Assembly: GCF_023072615.1 (NCBI RefSeq)
Contig: NZ_JAKNRW010000004.1
Location: 1-64,000, forward strand
Length of the DNA: 64,000 nucleotides
From: Pseudomonas violetae
GTDB taxonomy: Bacteria; Pseudomonadota; Gammaproteobacteria; Pseudomonadales; Pseudomonadaceae
Direction of reading: 5' to 3'
Below, piece after piece: positions 35,968-46,136 of the stretch. The position numbers and the translations under genes are program-made. The notes beneath the pieces are model-generated. The model was not told where the DNA came from, did not search any database, and saw only the letters and a list, made by a program, of their open reading frames with translations. Position 1 is the first letter of the stretch. Each line of letters starts with the position of its first letter.

Positions 35968-36171
35968 TCACCATGGCGCGTGAGACACCAACTGGCCGCT
36001 GAAGAATCCCCAGGCGATCAAACCGACGGTAATGGTGGCCAGGGCGACACGAACACTCAAGGCAATGGCGAGGCGGTTCGAGCTGCTGTCGTCCTTGACC
36101 AGAAAAAACAGGCCGCTGAACAGGCTGACAACCGTGGCAATCAGCATCAGGACGATGGCTGCTTTGAGCAT
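35968..36171 (-). CDS. DUF2909 twin-transmembrane protein
   Basis: A 67-residue protein with two membrane helices (about 2-25 and 36-58): LKAAIVLMLIATVVSLFSGL and LSVRVALATITVGLIAWGFF. GGAG precedes the ATG. It lies on the opposite strand inside the oxidase cluster, between coxC and the SURF1 gene, as in P. aeruginosa from memory. A role in oxidase assembly is suggested only by place. Confidence 0.85.
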   Translation of the reverse strand: MLKAAIVLMLIATVVSLFSGLFFLVKDDSSSNRLAIALSVRVALATITVGLIAWGFFSGQLVSHAPW

Positions 36172-36241
36172 GGTGAGACTCCAGGGGAAATGCGATGCAC
36201 TTGAGTATAGCTATCGCGACTACCGACATTCTGGCGACGTC

Positions 36242-36982
36242 ATGAAGCGCTTCCGGCCAGGCATCGTGCCGACTTTGGTGGTGGCCTTGTTGCTGCCATT
36301 GCTGGTCTCGCTCGGTTTCTGGCAACTGGACCGCGGCGCGGAAAAAAGCGCGCTGCTGGACAGTTATGCCCAGCGTCGGGTCGCGGAGCCGATGGCCAGC
36401 ACTGCGGTGCAGCACACTGCGGATCCGGCCTTTCGCCGCGTAGTGCTGCGTGGCCAGTTCGATGCCGCGCACAGCCTGCTACTGGATAACCGCCAACGGG
36501 ACGGCAAGGTCGGAATCGAGCTGCTGCAGCCGTTTCAGGATCAAGCCAGCGGCCTGTGGCTGCTGGTCAATCGCGGTTGGCTGCCCTGGCCGGACCGACG
36601 CATCCCCGCGCAATTCACCACGCCTGGCGAAGTCTTGAACCTCACCGCCTGGGTCTACGTTTCTCCGGGCGCTACTTTCCAGCTCCACGCCGACCCGGCC
36701 TCCACCACCTGGCCGCAGCTGGTGACAGCGGTTGAACCGGCGAAGCTTTGGGCAGCACTTGAGCGTGATGGCTTCCCTTACGAATTACGCGCAGAACCCG
36801 GCCCCGGAATCTACCAGGCCGATTGGCCGGTGGTCGCCATGGGTCCGGAAAAACATATCGCTTATGCCGTGCAGTGGTTCGCCATGTCGATCGCCCTGTT
36901 CGGCCTGTTCGTCTACTTCGGCTGGCACAACGCAAAGGAGAAACACCATGGGAGCGGCCATGAATCCACCCAGCATGTCTGA
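36242..36982 (+). CDS. SURF1 family oxidase assembly protein
   Basis: A 246-residue inner-membrane protein with two helices, one near the N-terminus (IVPTLVVALLLPLLVSLGFW) and one near the C-terminus (YAVQWFAMSIALFGLFVYF). The conserved SURF1 features QLDRGAEKSALLDSYA, LLVNRGWLP and the KHIAYAVQWF end are present. It helps insert haem a into subunit I. The start is the ATG at 36242 (MKRFRPG); the ORF extends upstream but overlaps the DUF2909 gene. It overlaps the next gene by 35 bp. Confidence 0.9.
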   Translation: MKRFRPGIVPTLVVALLLPLLVSLGFWQLDRGAEKSALLDSYAQRRVAEPMASTAVQHTADPAFRRVVLRGQFDAAHSLLLDNRQRDGKVGIELLQPFQDQASGLWLLVNRGWLPWPDRRIPAQFTTPGEVLNLTAWVYVSPGATFQLHADPASTTWPQLVTAVEPAKLWAALERDGFPYELRAEPGPGIYQADWPVVAMGPEKHIAYAVQWFAMSIALFGLFVYFGWHNAKEKHHGSGHESTQHV

Positions 36983-37541
36983 AGCGAAGTCGCCGGCAAG
37001 TCGGCGCAAAGGTCGTTTGCAGCTGCTGCTGATTCTGCTTGGGGTGATCGGTCCGATGATCCTCGCCACCGGCATGTACAAACTGCAGTTCTGGGTGCCG
37101 GAAGGTCGCAGCTATCACGGCCAACTCATCGGCAATGGCCAGACCCGCGCCGACCTTGGCGTGCAGGCGCAAGAGCAACGCTGGCAGATACTGGTAACTG
37201 CGCCCAAAGACTGCTCGGTTGACTGCCAGCAGCTGGTGTACCTGGCGCGCCAGGTGCAGATAGGCCTTGCCCGCGATGCCTCACGGGCCAGCCACGCATT
37301 GGCCGCAGCGCAACCGCTTAACAGCGAGTACGAAGCCAAACTCAACCGCGAATACCCGCAGCTGCAACGTTATCCCATGGACTTGACCACGTTCAGCAAG
37401 ACCACGGGTGACCAGACCGTACCGCAACTGTGGATCATCGACCCCCATGGCAACCTGGTGCTGCGCTACGACCCGACCGTCAAGGGCAAGGATCTGCTCA
37501 ACGACCTGCGCCATCTGCTGAAACTGTCGAACATCGGATAA
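36948..37541 (+). CDS. Membrane-anchored Sco-like thioredoxin-fold protein (PA0111-like)
   Basis: A 197-residue protein, usually left as hypothetical. It has a membrane helix (about 25-45: LQLLLILLGVIGPMILATGM) and a periplasmic domain with APKDCSVDCQQLVYLARQV, a CxxxC motif placed as in Sco/thioredoxin-like copper proteins, then LWIIDPHGNLVLRYDP, which resembles the Sco/redoxin strand 'viDpdG'. It therefore looks like a second Sco-like protein in the operon. AAAGGAG lies upstream of the ATG giving MGAAMNPPS; an ATG four codons later is possible. A copper or thiol role in CuA assembly is inferred. Confidence 0.7.
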   Translation: MGAAMNPPSMSEAKSPASRRKGRLQLLLILLGVIGPMILATGMYKLQFWVPEGRSYHGQLIGNGQTRADLGVQAQEQRWQILVTAPKDCSVDCQQLVYLARQVQIGLARDASRASHALAAAQPLNSEYEAKLNREYPQLQRYPMDLTTFSKTTGDQTVPQLWIIDPHGNLVLRYDPTVKGKDLLNDLRHLLKLSNIG

Positions 37542-37551
37542 GGGCATCGTC

Positions 37552-38631
37552 ATGGCCAAACCTGGATTTCGCCTCGCGCTGTTTGCCACCCTGCTGGCAC
37601 TGATAGTGGTGTTGCTCGGCGCCTATACTCGCCTGACCCACGCCGGCCTTGGCTGTCCGGACTGGCCGGGGTGCTACGGCTTCATCAGCGTGCCCAAAAG
37701 CGAAGCCCAATTGGCCCATGCCGAATTGCATTTCCCGGACACTCCCGTCGAAGCCCATAAAGGCTGGAACGAAATGATCCATCGTTATTTCGCCGGCACC
37801 CTCGGTCTGTTGATTTCGGTACTGGCCGGCCGGGCATGGGTGCATCGTCGGCATCCGGGGCAACCGGTAAAGTTGCCGTTGTTTTTATTGGCTGTGGTCA
37901 TCGCGCAGGCTGCGTTCGGCATGTGGACCGTAACGCTCAAGCTCTGGCCACAAGTGGTCACCGGGCACCTACTCGGCGGCTTTGCCACCCTGAGCCTGTT
38001 GTTTCTCCTGACCTTGCGCCTGTCCGGGGTATTGCCGGCACTGACCGTGCCACGACGCCTGCAGCACTGGGCGACCGCCGGTTTGCTGCTGGTGATAGGG
38101 CAAATTGCCCTCGGAGGCTGGGTCAGTTCGAACTATGCCGCAGTGGCCTGTATCGACTTCCCGACCTGCCATGGACAATGGCTACCGCCGGCTGATTTCG
38201 CCAACGGCTTTCACCTGACCCAGCACATCGGCCCAAACTACCTTGGCGGCCAACTGGACAGCGATGCCCGTACCGCGATTCACCTGACCCACCGAATCGG
38301 CGCGTTGCTGGTGACCTTTGTACTGCTCGGCCTGGCCTGGCAACTCAAGGTCGTCGGCATGACCCGGCTTGCGGGGCTGGTGCTGGTGGCGCTCGCCGCA
38401 CAGATCACCCTGGGCATCAGCAACGTGTTGTTCCACCTGCCATTGCCGGTGGCTGTCGCGCACAACGCCGGTGGTGCTGCGCTCTTGCTGACGATGGTGC
38501 TGGTCAATTATCACGCGCGAACCAGCCTGGTTCGGGTCAAGCAACAATCCCCTGCACGCTGGCGGTTCAGCCCGCGTAAACATTCAGCCGGGCCCATAAC
38601 AATAAAAGGAGAGATGCCATGGCGACTCTGA
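37552..38631 (+). CDS. ctaA: Haem A synthase (CtaA/Cox15 family)
   Basis: A 359-residue inner-membrane enzyme with eight hydrophobic segments that oxidises the C8 methyl of haem O to a formyl group. Haem ligand histidines lie in [45 protein letters not shown] and [13 protein letters not shown]. The CPDWPGC cysteine pair is typical. It starts 10 bp after the Sco-like gene and overlaps ctaB by 13 bp. Confidence 0.94.
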   Translation: MAKPGFRLALFATLLALIVVLLGAYTRLTHAGLGCPDWPGCYGFISVPKSEAQLAHAELHFPDTPVEAHKGWNEMIHRYFAGTLGLLISVLAGRAWVHRRHPGQPVKLPLFLLAVVIAQAAFGMWTVTLKLWPQVVTGHLLGGFATLSLLFLLTLRLSGVLPALTVPRRLQHWATAGLLLVIGQIALGGWVSSNYAAVACIDFPTCHGQWLPPADFANGFHLTQHIGPNYLGGQLDSDARTAIHLTHRIGALLVTFVLLGLAWQLKVVGMTRLAGLVLVALAAQITLGISNVLFHLPLPVAVAHNAGGAALLLTMVLVNYHARTSLVRVKQQSPARWRFSPRKHSAGPITIKGEMPWRL

Positions 38632-39518
38632 TCGGCGAACGTCACCACCGGGCGATCTGGCGTGACTATCTGGAGCTGACCAAGCCGAAAGTGGTGGTGC
38701 TGATGCTGATCACCTCGCTGGTCGGCATGTTCCTCGCTACCCGTGCGGGAGTGCCCTGGACGGTGCTGATCTTTGGCAATCTGGGAATTGCGCTGTGTGC
38801 CGGCGGCGCGGCGGCGGTCAACCATGTGGTGGACCGGCGCATCGATGCAGTCATGGCGCGCACGCACAAACGGCCCCTGGCCGAAGGACGGGTTTCACCG
38901 GCCGCAGCGCTGACCTTTGCCCTGGTGCTGGCAGTGCTCGGCCAGGCCCTGCTGCTGACGTTCACCAACCCATTGACCGCCTGGCTGACCCTGGCCTCCC
39001 TGCTGGGTTACGCGGTGGTCTACACCGGCTTCCTCAAGCGCGCGACTCCACAAAATATCGTTATCGGCGGGCTGGCCGGTGCCGCGCCGCCGCTGCTCGG
39101 CTGGACCGCTGCGACCGGCCATGTCAGTGCCGAGCCGCTGCTGCTGGTGCTGATCATCTTCGCCTGGACCCCACCGCACTTCTGGGCGCTGGCGATCCAT
39201 CGCAAAGAGGAATACGCCAAGGCCGACATCCCCATGCTGCCCGTCACCCACGGCGAGCACTACACCAAGGTCCACATCCTGCTTTATACCTTCGCGTTGC
39301 TGGCCGTGAGCCTGATGCCCTACGTGATCCACATGAGCGGCCTGCTCTACCTGGTCTGCGCCCTGGTCCTGGGCGCGAGGTTCCTGCAATGGGCCGTGGT
39401 GCTGTACCGTGGCACTAGGCCGCACGCGGCGATCAACACCTTCAAGTACTCTATCTACTACTTGTTCCTGCTGTTTATCGCGCTGCTCGTAGACCACTAC
39501 TTACTGTTGAACCTATGA
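38619..39518 (+). CDS. ctaB: Protohaem IX farnesyltransferase (haem O synthase)
   Basis: A 299-residue UbiA-family membrane enzyme that adds a farnesyl group to haem b, giving haem O for CtaA. The allylic diphosphate-binding motif [20 protein letters not shown] (first Asp-rich loop) and the second loop [15 protein letters not shown] are visible, with nine hydrophobic segments. AAAAGGAGAG precedes the ATG, inside the end of ctaA. Also named cyoE. Confidence 0.95.
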   Translation: MATLIGERHHRAIWRDYLELTKPKVVVLMLITSLVGMFLATRAGVPWTVLIFGNLGIALCAGGAAAVNHVVDRRIDAVMARTHKRPLAEGRVSPAAALTFALVLAVLGQALLLTFTNPLTAWLTLASLLGYAVVYTGFLKRATPQNIVIGGLAGAAPPLLGWTAATGHVSAEPLLLVLIIFAWTPPHFWALAIHRKEEYAKADIPMLPVTHGEHYTKVHILLYTFALLAVSLMPYVIHMSGLLYLVCALVLGARFLQWAVVLYRGTRPHAAINTFKYSIYYLFLLFIALLVDHYLLLNL

Positions 39519-40150
39519 CTCGAACTCAGAAAACCGTCTTCATCCTCGTCGCCCTGATCGCGCTGGTCCTGGGCCTGACCATCAATAAAGTGCTGTCGGG
39601 CAAAGGCCAGGGCGACCCGACTGCGCTGATCGACGCCGGAATCATCCTGCTGCCGCAGAGCCGCAACCTCCCGGATCTGACCATGACCGACCAGGATGGC
39701 AAGCCGGTGGCGGTGGACGAATTGAAGGACAAGTGGTCACTGCTGTTCTTCGGCTACACCTTCTGCCCGGATATCTGTCCGACCACCCTTGCCCAACTGC
39801 GGCAGATCAAGAGTGAGTTGCCGGCTGACGTCCGGGACAAGTTGCAGGTCATCCTGGTCAGCGTCGATCCCAATCGCGATACGCCCAAGCAGCTCAAGCA
39901 GTACCTGGGCTACTTCGACCCACAGTTCATCGGCCTGACCCCGACCTCGATCGCAGACCTGCAAAAATTCGCCAATGCAGTCAGCATCCCGTTCATCCCG
40001 GCGGACACCAGCAAGCCGAACTACACGGTAGATCACAGCGGCAACCTGGCAGTGATCGGCCCGGACGGCACGCAGCGCGGGTTTATCCGGGCGCCGTTGA
40101 ACAACGTAAAACTGGTGGCCCAGTTGCCGGTGATGCTCAAACGCAAATAA
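39515..40150 (+). CDS. SCO1/SenC copper chaperone
   Basis: A 211-residue protein with one N-terminal membrane helix (about 6-26) and a periplasmic thioredoxin-like domain. The copper-binding CxxxC is in [17 protein letters not shown], and the conserved histidine is in [16 protein letters not shown]. It loads the CuA site of subunit II. It overlaps ctaB by four bases (ATGA) and ends the operon; a REP element and a strong terminator follow. Confidence 0.94.
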   Translation: MTRTQKTVFILVALIALVLGLTINKVLSGKGQGDPTALIDAGIILLPQSRNLPDLTMTDQDGKPVAVDELKDKWSLLFFGYTFCPDICPTTLAQLRQIKSELPADVRDKLQVILVSVDPNRDTPKQLKQYLGYFDPQFIGLTPTSIADLQKFANAVSIPFIPADTSKPNYTVDHSGNLAVIGPDGTQRGFIRAPLNNVKLVAQLPVMLKRK

Positions 40151-40165
40151 CCACCGTAAACCAGC

Positions 40166-40259
40166 CCTGTGGGAGCGAGCCTGCTCGCAATTTGGCCGTC
40201 ACAGCTACCGAACGCGGTGCCTGACACGCCGCTATGGCGAGCAGGCTCGCTCCCACAGG
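40166..40259. repeat. REP-type palindrome at the end of the cox operon
   Basis: 23-bp perfect inverted arms CCTGTGGGAGCGAGCCTGCT.. (40166-40188) and their complement (40237-40259) enclose 48 bp. Confidence 0.8.
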
Positions 40260-40280
40260 TAGGTGTTTCAATTGGCATAA

Positions 40281-40311
40281 AAAAAGGGGCGCATTGAATG
40301 CGCCCCTTTTT
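40281..40311. terminator. Bidirectional terminator between cox and met operons
   Basis: A 15-bp perfect inverted repeat AAAAAGGGGCGCATT / AATGCGCCCCTTTTT has A-tract and T-tract flanks. It can end the rightward cox operon and the leftward met operon, whose last stop is 16 bp away. Confidence 0.9.
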
Positions 40312-40326
40312 CGTTGTATCAGCCGA

Positions 40327-41100
40327 TCAGAACGCCGGCAATACCGCGCCTTTGTACTTCTCGAGGATGAACGCTTTCACTTCCGGGCTGTGCAGGGCAG
40401 CGACCAGTTTCTTCATCGATTCGCTGTCCTTGTCGTCCGGACGGGCGACCAGGATGTTGACGTATGGCGAGTCGTTGCCTTCGATGACCAGCGCGTCCTT
40501 GGACGGATCGAGCTTGGCTTCCAGCGCGTAGTTGGTGTTGATCAGCGCCAGGTCGACCTGGGTCAGCACGCGCGGGATGGTCGCCGCTTCCAGTTCGCGG
40601 AATTTCAGGTCCTTGGAGTTCTCGGTGATGTCCTTGACGGTCGACAGGATGTTGTTCGACTCCTTCAACTTGATCAGGCCAGCCTTCTGCAGCAGCAACA
40701 GCGCGCGACCGCCGTTGGTGGCGTCATTCGGGATCACCACGTTGGCGCCGCCTGGCAGGTCGGCCAGGGTTTTGTACTTGCTGGAGTAGGCGCCCAGTGG
40801 TTCCAGGTGCACGCCGGCAACGGCGACCAGGTTGGTGCCCTTGGCCTTGTTGAACTCATCCAGGTACGGCTGGTGCTGAAAGAAGTTGGCGTCCAGGCGC
40901 TTCTCGGCCACTTGCACGTTGGGCTGGACGTAGTCGGTGAAGACCTTGACCTTCAGGTCCACGCCGTCCTTGGCCAGGGCTGGCTTGATGAATTCGAGGA
41001 TTTCGGCGTGCGGAACCGGAGTGGCGGCGACGGTCAGGGTTTCAGCAGCCTGGGCAGAGAACGCAGCAACGGCGGCGAACGCGACGAGTAATTTTTTCAT
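40327..41100 (-). CDS. metQ: Methionine ABC transporter substrate-binding protein
   Basis: A 257-residue NlpA/MetQ-family periplasmic protein that captures D/L-methionine. It has a Sec signal peptide (LLVAFAAVAAFSAQAAETL) with cleavage after AQA. Notably there is no lipobox cysteine, unlike E. coli MetQ, so it is probably soluble. Family segments are ATPVPHAEILEF, NFFQHQPYLDEFN and NDATNGGRALLLLQ. GGAG lies upstream of the ATG. It is the last gene of metNIQ. Confidence 0.93.
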   Translation of the reverse strand: MKKLLVAFAAVAAFSAQAAETLTVAATPVPHAEILEFIKPALAKDGVDLKVKVFTDYVQPNVQVAEKRLDANFFQHQPYLDEFNKAKGTNLVAVAGVHLEPLGAYSSKYKTLADLPGGANVVIPNDATNGGRALLLLQKAGLIKLKESNNILSTVKDITENSKDLKFRELEAATIPRVLTQVDLALINTNYALEAKLDPSKDALVIEGNDSPYVNILVARPDDKDSESMKKLVAALHSPEVKAFILEKYKGAVLPAF

Positions 41101-41179
41101 TCAGCTAACTCCATGTGAGGCGCCAGTTCGCGGCGCCTGCCAGCGAATGGCCGGCTCATTTGTAAAAGACGAGAAGTGA

Positions 41180-41854
41180 TTATTTCCGGGAAAAATGCAC
41201 AACCAATTTGTCGCCAACGGTTTGCAGCACCTGGACCAGTACCAGTAGCAACACCACCGTCACCACCATCACATCGGTCTGGAAACGCTGGTAGCCAAAA
41301 CGGATGGCCAGGTCACCCAGGCCGCCGGCGCCAACGACACCGGCCATCGCCGTGTAGGACACCAGTGTAATCGCTGTCACCGTAATCGCCGCGAAGATGC
41401 CCGGACGGGCTTCCGGCAGCAGGGCATTGGTGATGATCTGCCGAGTGGTGGCACCCATGGCCTGGGTCGCCTCGATGATGCCGCGGTCCACTTCACGCAA
41501 GGCTGTTTCCACCAGGCGCGCGAAGAACGGCGTGGCCCCGACTACCAGCGGCGGGATCGCACCGGCTACACCCAGGGACGTGCCGGTGATCAGCACAGTG
41601 AACGGAATCATCACGATCAGCAGAATGATGAAGGGCAGCGAACGCAGGATGTTCACCACCAGCGACAGCAGGGCGTACAGACCTTTGGCTTCGAGCAGCT
41701 GGCGCGGGCTGCACAGGAACAGCAGCACGCCCAGGGGCAGGCCCAACAGCACGGTGAACAACAGCGAACCACCGAGCATCAGCAGTGTGTCGCCGGTGGC
41801 CAACCAGATTTCGAACCAGTCGATGTTGGAGAAGAAACTTGTCAGGGCTTCCAT
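41180..41854 (-). CDS. metI: Methionine ABC transporter permease
   Basis: A 224-residue inner-membrane protein with five helices and the binding-protein-dependent transport signature (EAxxxMGA..) in EATQAMGATTRQIITNALLPEARPG (key EATQAMGA), which contacts MetN. Its ATG overlaps the metN stop by one base (TGATG). Length typical. Confidence 0.94.
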   Translation of the reverse strand: MEALTSFFSNIDWFEIWLATGDTLLMLGGSLLFTVLLGLPLGVLLFLCSPRQLLEAKGLYALLSLVVNILRSLPFIILLIVMIPFTVLITGTSLGVAGAIPPLVVGATPFFARLVETALREVDRGIIEATQAMGATTRQIITNALLPEARPGIFAAITVTAITLVSYTAMAGVVGAGGLGDLAIRFGYQRFQTDVMVVTVVLLLVLVQVLQTVGDKLVVHFSRK

Positions 41855-42861
41855 CAGCGCAGCACCTCCATGTGAACGTCGGCCGCGGTGAAGCGAGCAA
41901 AAGCCGCCTCCATGTCGCCACCGGTGACGGCCAGAGTGAGTTGCCCATAAGGGACGTCTTTGATGCGGTCGATGCGGCCGGCAAGGATGCTGTAGTCCAC
42001 GCCCGTTTCGCGAGCGACGGTACCCAATAAAGGTGCGTAGGTCGCTTCGCCCTGAAACGTCAGGCGCACGATGCGGCCCGGGACATGGGCGAAGTCGTCG
42101 CGCTGTCCACTCTCATCAATCTGCTCGTCTTCCTGCACGAAGCGCTTGGTGGTCTGGTGTTTGGGATGCAGGAACACCTCGGCCACCGAGCCCTGCTCGA
42201 CGATCACGCCAGCGTCCATGACCGCCACCTGGTCGCAGACCCGACGAATCACGTCCATCTCGTGAGTGATCAGCACAATGGTCAGCTTCAGCTCGCGGTT
42301 GATCTCGGCCAGCAACTGCAGGACCGACGCGGTGGTCTGCGGGTCCAGGGCGCTGGTGGCTTCATCACACAGCAGGATTTTCGGCTTGGTGGCCAAGGCG
42401 CGGGCGATGCCGACGCGCTGCTTCTGCCCACCGGACAATTGCGCCGGGTATTTTTTGGCGTGGTCGGACAGCCCGACCCGCGCCAGTAATTCGGCCACGC
42501 GCTGGTCAATCTCACTGCGCGACAGTTCGCCGGCCAGCGTCAGGGGCAGCGCCACGTTATCGGCCACAGTCTTGGACGCCAGCAAATTGAAGTGCTGGAA
42601 GATCATCCCGACCTGTTGGCGGAAGCGTCGCAGGCTGTTGGCGTCGAGCGCAGTGACTTCTTCGCCGTCGACGAAGATCTTGCCACCCGTGGAGTTCTCC
42701 AGCCGATTGATCAGACGCAGCAGAGTACTTTTACCCGCGCCGGAATGGCCGATCAGGCCAAACACCTGGCCGTTCTCAATCGTCAGACTGGTCGGGTGCA
42801 GGGCGGGAATTTCCTTACCGGCGACGCGGTAGGTTTTGTGGACGTTTTGAAACTCGATCAC
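41854..42861 (-). CDS. metN: Methionine ABC transporter ATP-binding protein
   Basis: A 335-residue ATPase: Walker [13 protein letters not shown] (about 38-49), Q-loop IFQHF, signature [15 protein letters not shown], Walker [14 protein letters not shown] and H-loop ITHEMDV. The C-terminal NIL/ACT-like regulatory domain (about 265-335) binds methionine and causes trans-inhibition in E. coli. It starts at GTG ([11 protein letters not shown]). First gene of the metNIQ operon. Confidence 0.94.
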   Translation of the reverse strand: MIEFQNVHKTYRVAGKEIPALHPTSLTIENGQVFGLIGHSGAGKSTLLRLINRLENSTGGKIFVDGEEVTALDANSLRRFRQQVGMIFQHFNLLASKTVADNVALPLTLAGELSRSEIDQRVAELLARVGLSDHAKKYPAQLSGGQKQRVGIARALATKPKILLCDEATSALDPQTTASVLQLLAEINRELKLTIVLITHEMDVIRRVCDQVAVMDAGVIVEQGSVAEVFLHPKHQTTKRFVQEDEQIDESGQRDDFAHVPGRIVRLTFQGEATYAPLLGTVARETGVDYSILAGRIDRIKDVPYGQLTLAVTGGDMEAAFARFTAADVHMEVLR

Positions 42862-43123
42862 GTAGCGAACCTTGTGGGGCGCGTTAGAAAAGGGTCAGCG
42901 GTTAGCCGGGGGCGCATTTTAGCCTGTCCGTATAGAGGTTCTTAGCATTTATTTCGCATTCGACCAGCGATTTGGCAATAACGCGATCAAAGGTCAGAAA
43001 AAAGGAACGGCTGAAACAGCCGCCAGTCACTACTTAAGCAGTTCGAAAATCGCCAGGTGCCGTGCCTGGAACATTGCTCACAAGTCCGGCTAGGACGAGA
43101 TCGCAACGAGGAGTTTACGACTG

Positions 43124-45262
43124 ATGAGTACCAAGAAATCTGCCCCACCTAAAAGCGAACTGGCCGGGACCGATACCCTGGACCGTGGCAATACCAGTAC
43201 CAAGCTCGACAGCCTGGAACAATTCCGCTCCGACGCCACAGGCCAGGCCCTGCGCACCAATCAGGGCGTGAAGCTAGCGGACAATCAGAATACGTTGAAG
43301 GTCGGCGCGCGCGGGCCTTCGCTGCTTGAAGACTTCATCATGCGTGAAAAAATCACGCACTTTGACCATGAACGCATTCCCGAGCGCATCGTCCATGCCC
43401 GCGGCACTGGCGCTCATGGTTACTTCCAGACCTACGAAAACCACGCGGCATTGACCAAGGCCGGCTTCCTCCAGGACCCGGGCAAGAAGACCCCGGTATT
43501 CACCCGCTTCTCCACGGTGCAGGGCCCTCGCGGCTCAGGCGATACCGTGCGTGACGTGCGCGGGTTTGCCGTGAAGTTCTTCACCGACGAAGGCAACTTC
43601 GACCTGGTGGGCAACAACATGCCGGTGTTTTTCATTCAGGACGCGATCAAGTTCCCCGACTTCGTGCACGCCGTGAAACCTGAGCCCCACAACGAGATTC
43701 CTACCGGCGGCTCTGCTCACGACACCTTCTGGGACTTCGTTTCACTGGTTCCGGAATCGGCACACATGGTGATCTGGGCCATGTCCGATCGCGCGATTCC
43801 CAAGAGCCTGCGCAGCATGCAGGGCTTCGGTGTGCACACCTTCCGGTTGATCAACGCCGAAGGCAAATCGCGCTTCGTCAAATTTCATTGGCGCCCTTCC
43901 AACGGCACCTGCTCCCTGGTCTGGGATGAAGCACAGAAGCTCGCAGGCAAGGACACCGACTTCCATCGTCGAGATCTGTGGGAAGCGATCGAGATGGGCG
44001 ACTACCCGGAATGGGAACTGGGGGTACAGATTGTCGAGGAGGAGAACGAACACTCCTTCGACTTCGACATTCTTGACCCGACCAAGATCATCCCCGAGGA
44101 AATCGTACCCATCACGCCGCTGGGCAAGATGGTGCTGAACCGCAACCCGGACAACTTCTTCGCCGAAACCGAACAGGTCGCGTTCTGCCCAGGACACATC
44201 GTGCCGGGAATCGACTTCTCCAATGACCCACTGCTGCAAGGCCGGCTGTTTTCCTACACCGACACGCAGATCAGCCGCCTGGGAGGCCCGAACTTCCACG
44301 AAATCCCGATCAACCGTCCGGTGGCGCCGTTCCACAATGGCCAGCGCGATGCGCTGCACCGCACCACCATTGACAAGGGACGCGCCGCCTACGAGCCCAA
44401 CTCCATCGACGGCGGCTGGCCGAAAGAGACGCCGCCAGCGGCACAGGACGGGGGCTTCGAGTCCTACCCTGAGCGCATCGATGCCAACAAGATCCGCCAA
44501 CGCAGTGAGTCGTTCAGCGACCACTTCTCCCAGGCGCGCCTGTTCTTCCACAGCATGAGCAAGCACGAACAAGAACACATCATTGCGGCCTATAGCTTCG
44601 AGCTGGGAAAGGTCGAGCGCGAATTCATTCGTGCCCGTCAGGTGAACGAAATCCTGGCCAATATCGATCTTGAGCTGGCCGCACGCGTGGCCACAAACCT
44701 CGGTTTGCAGGCTCCCAAGGCCGGCACAGTCGAGGTGCCGAAAACTTCGCTGGATCGCTCTCCCGCGCTCAGCCAGGCGAACCTGCTGCCGGGGAACATT
44801 AAAACTCGCAAGGTGGCGATTCTGGCGGCCAACGGTGTCGATGGCATGGCTATTGATGCGCTGAAAAAAGCGCTGGCGACCGAAGGTGCGCACGCCAAGC
44901 TGCTGGGGCCGACTTCGGCACCTGTGAAGACCGCCGACGGCAAAGCTCTGCCGGTGGATGCCTCAATGGAAGGCTTGCCGTCAGTAGCCTTCGATGCAGT
45001 GTTCGTGCCCGGTGGAGCCGCGTCGATCAAGGCCTTGAGCTCCGATGGGGTGGCGCTGCATTACGTGCTGGAGGCCTACAAGCACCTGAAGGCGATCGCG
45101 CTGCACGGCGAAGCCAAGCAGTTGTTGAATGTGCTGAAGCTGGAGGCGGATGCAGGATTGATCGTAGGGGAGGATACGAAACTGTTCAAACCGTTTATTG
45201 CAGCCATCGGGCAGCATCGGGTTTGGGATCGTGAGCCGAAAGCCAAGGCGGTACCGGCTTAA
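43124..45262 (+). CDS. katE: Large-subunit catalase HPII (clade 2)
   Basis: A 712-residue monofunctional haem catalase. The distal histidine segment [20 protein letters not shown] and the catalytic Asn in [18 protein letters not shown] region (about 170-190) are present. The proximal Tyr is expected in [19 protein letters not shown]. The C-terminal 150 residues form the class I amidotransferase-like (DJ-1/PfpI-type) domain found in HPII ([20 protein letters not shown] start). GAGGAG precedes the ATG. A CCAGG..CCTGG hairpin lies in the leader (about 43053-43069). In enterics katE is RpoS-controlled; not shown here. Confidence 0.95.
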   Translation: MSTKKSAPPKSELAGTDTLDRGNTSTKLDSLEQFRSDATGQALRTNQGVKLADNQNTLKVGARGPSLLEDFIMREKITHFDHERIPERIVHARGTGAHGYFQTYENHAALTKAGFLQDPGKKTPVFTRFSTVQGPRGSGDTVRDVRGFAVKFFTDEGNFDLVGNNMPVFFIQDAIKFPDFVHAVKPEPHNEIPTGGSAHDTFWDFVSLVPESAHMVIWAMSDRAIPKSLRSMQGFGVHTFRLINAEGKSRFVKFHWRPSNGTCSLVWDEAQKLAGKDTDFHRRDLWEAIEMGDYPEWELGVQIVEEENEHSFDFDILDPTKIIPEEIVPITPLGKMVLNRNPDNFFAETEQVAFCPGHIVPGIDFSNDPLLQGRLFSYTDTQISRLGGPNFHEIPINRPVAPFHNGQRDALHRTTIDKGRAAYEPNSIDGGWPKETPPAAQDGGFESYPERIDANKIRQRSESFSDHFSQARLFFHSMSKHEQEHIIAAYSFELGKVEREFIRARQVNEILANIDLELAARVATNLGLQAPKAGTVEVPKTSLDRSPALSQANLLPGNIKTRKVAILAANGVDGMAIDALKKALATEGAHAKLLGPTSAPVKTADGKALPVDASMEGLPSVAFDAVFVPGGAASIKALSSDGVALHYVLEAYKHLKAIALHGEAKQLLNVLKLEADAGLIVGEDTKLFKPFIAAIGQHRVWDREPKAKAVPA

Positions 45263-45284
45263 TATTTGTATTGATAGGTTGGAC

Positions 45285-45380
45285 GCTATCGCAAGCGAGC
45301 TCGCTCCTACCGGGTTAAGGATTGAACACAAATCTTGTGCTCAACCCGCCGCCTCGCAGGAGCGAGCTTGCTCGCGATGC
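45285..45380. repeat. REP-type palindrome pair
   Basis: Two imperfect inverted arms, GCTATCGCAAGCGAGCTCGCTCCTA (about 45285-45309) and AGGAGCGAGCTTGCTCGCGATGC (about 45358-45380), bracket 48 bases. They fill the gap between katE and the convergent lipoprotein gene. Confidence 0.7.
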
Positions 45381-45382
45381 TC

Positions 45383-46099
45383 TTAGGGTTTACGCGGCAT
45401 CAGTACCATCTGCGCTGGAATATTGCGCAAAATCTGCTTCTTCAGCTTCAAATCAAACTCAGAATCAAGCTTCTTCACCCGCTTGGTCAGCAAAGTCGCC
45501 AACCACGGATAATCCTGGGTGCGCGGCGCTTGAATGCTGACATCGCACTGATAATTCACCACATCGGCAGCGATGGCGTCCAATTGGCGGCGCAGCTTTG
45601 CCATGTCCGTCAGGTTCAGCGCCACTGTCGTGCTTTCGGCCGTAGGGTCGATGACTTTGGCCGGAGGCTTGACTTCGGCCGCCATGAGCGCCGCTTCCGC
45701 TTTATCCAGTTCGGCCTTGCGTGCATTGACGATGGCGTTGTTGACCCCGCCCGTCAGCGCAGGAGCCTTGGGCATCAACGCCCGAGCGCGGCTAAGGGCC
45801 GTGGCCGCAGCATTCACATCGCCTTTTTGCAGCACGATGCGGCTGCGCAGCAGATAAGCTTCGGCCAACTGACGCTGGTACTGCTCGAGCGATTGATCAT
45901 TCGGCGCCTCGGCCTGCAAGGCAGCCAACTGCCCTTCGGCAGTCGCAAGCTCACTGCTGGCGAGGCTTTGTTCCAGCTGCGCGACAGCCGCAGCCCGTGC
46001 ATCAGTGACCTCGGGGGTCGCCGGTGGCGTACTCTGGCAAGCGCCCAGCAGCATGGAAAATGCGACAAGGAGCAGATAACGGGAGGTGAACAGCTTCAT
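45383..46099 (-). CDS. Putative lipoprotein of unknown function (PA5502-like)
   Basis: A 238-residue protein with a lipoprotein leader (LLVAFSMLLGACQSTPP). The mature part is helical with TPR-like alternation (AVAQLEQSLASSELATAEGQL, LLRSRIVLQKGDVNAAATAL), an alanine-rich middle, and a basic C-terminal end (LTKRVKKLDSEFDLKLKKQI). It is 37 bp downstream of znuB on the same strand, so it may be read from the znu operon. Function unknown. Confidence 0.78.
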   Translation of the reverse strand: MKLFTSRYLLLVAFSMLLGACQSTPPATPEVTDARAAAVAQLEQSLASSELATAEGQLAALQAEAPNDQSLEQYQRQLAEAYLLRSRIVLQKGDVNAAATALSRARALMPKAPALTGGVNNAIVNARKAELDKAEAALMAAEVKPPAKVIDPTAESTTVALNLTDMAKLRRQLDAIAADVVNYQCDVSIQAPRTQDYPWLATLLTKRVKKLDSEFDLKLKKQILRNIPAQMVLMPRKP

Positions 46100-46136
46100 T
46101 CCTGCGACTCTCTATTTGCGCAAAAAGCGAGCAAGT

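Noticed and set aside
43742..44893. 383-codon minus-strand open frame opposite katE
   Set aside because: No motif and fully overlaps the catalase core.
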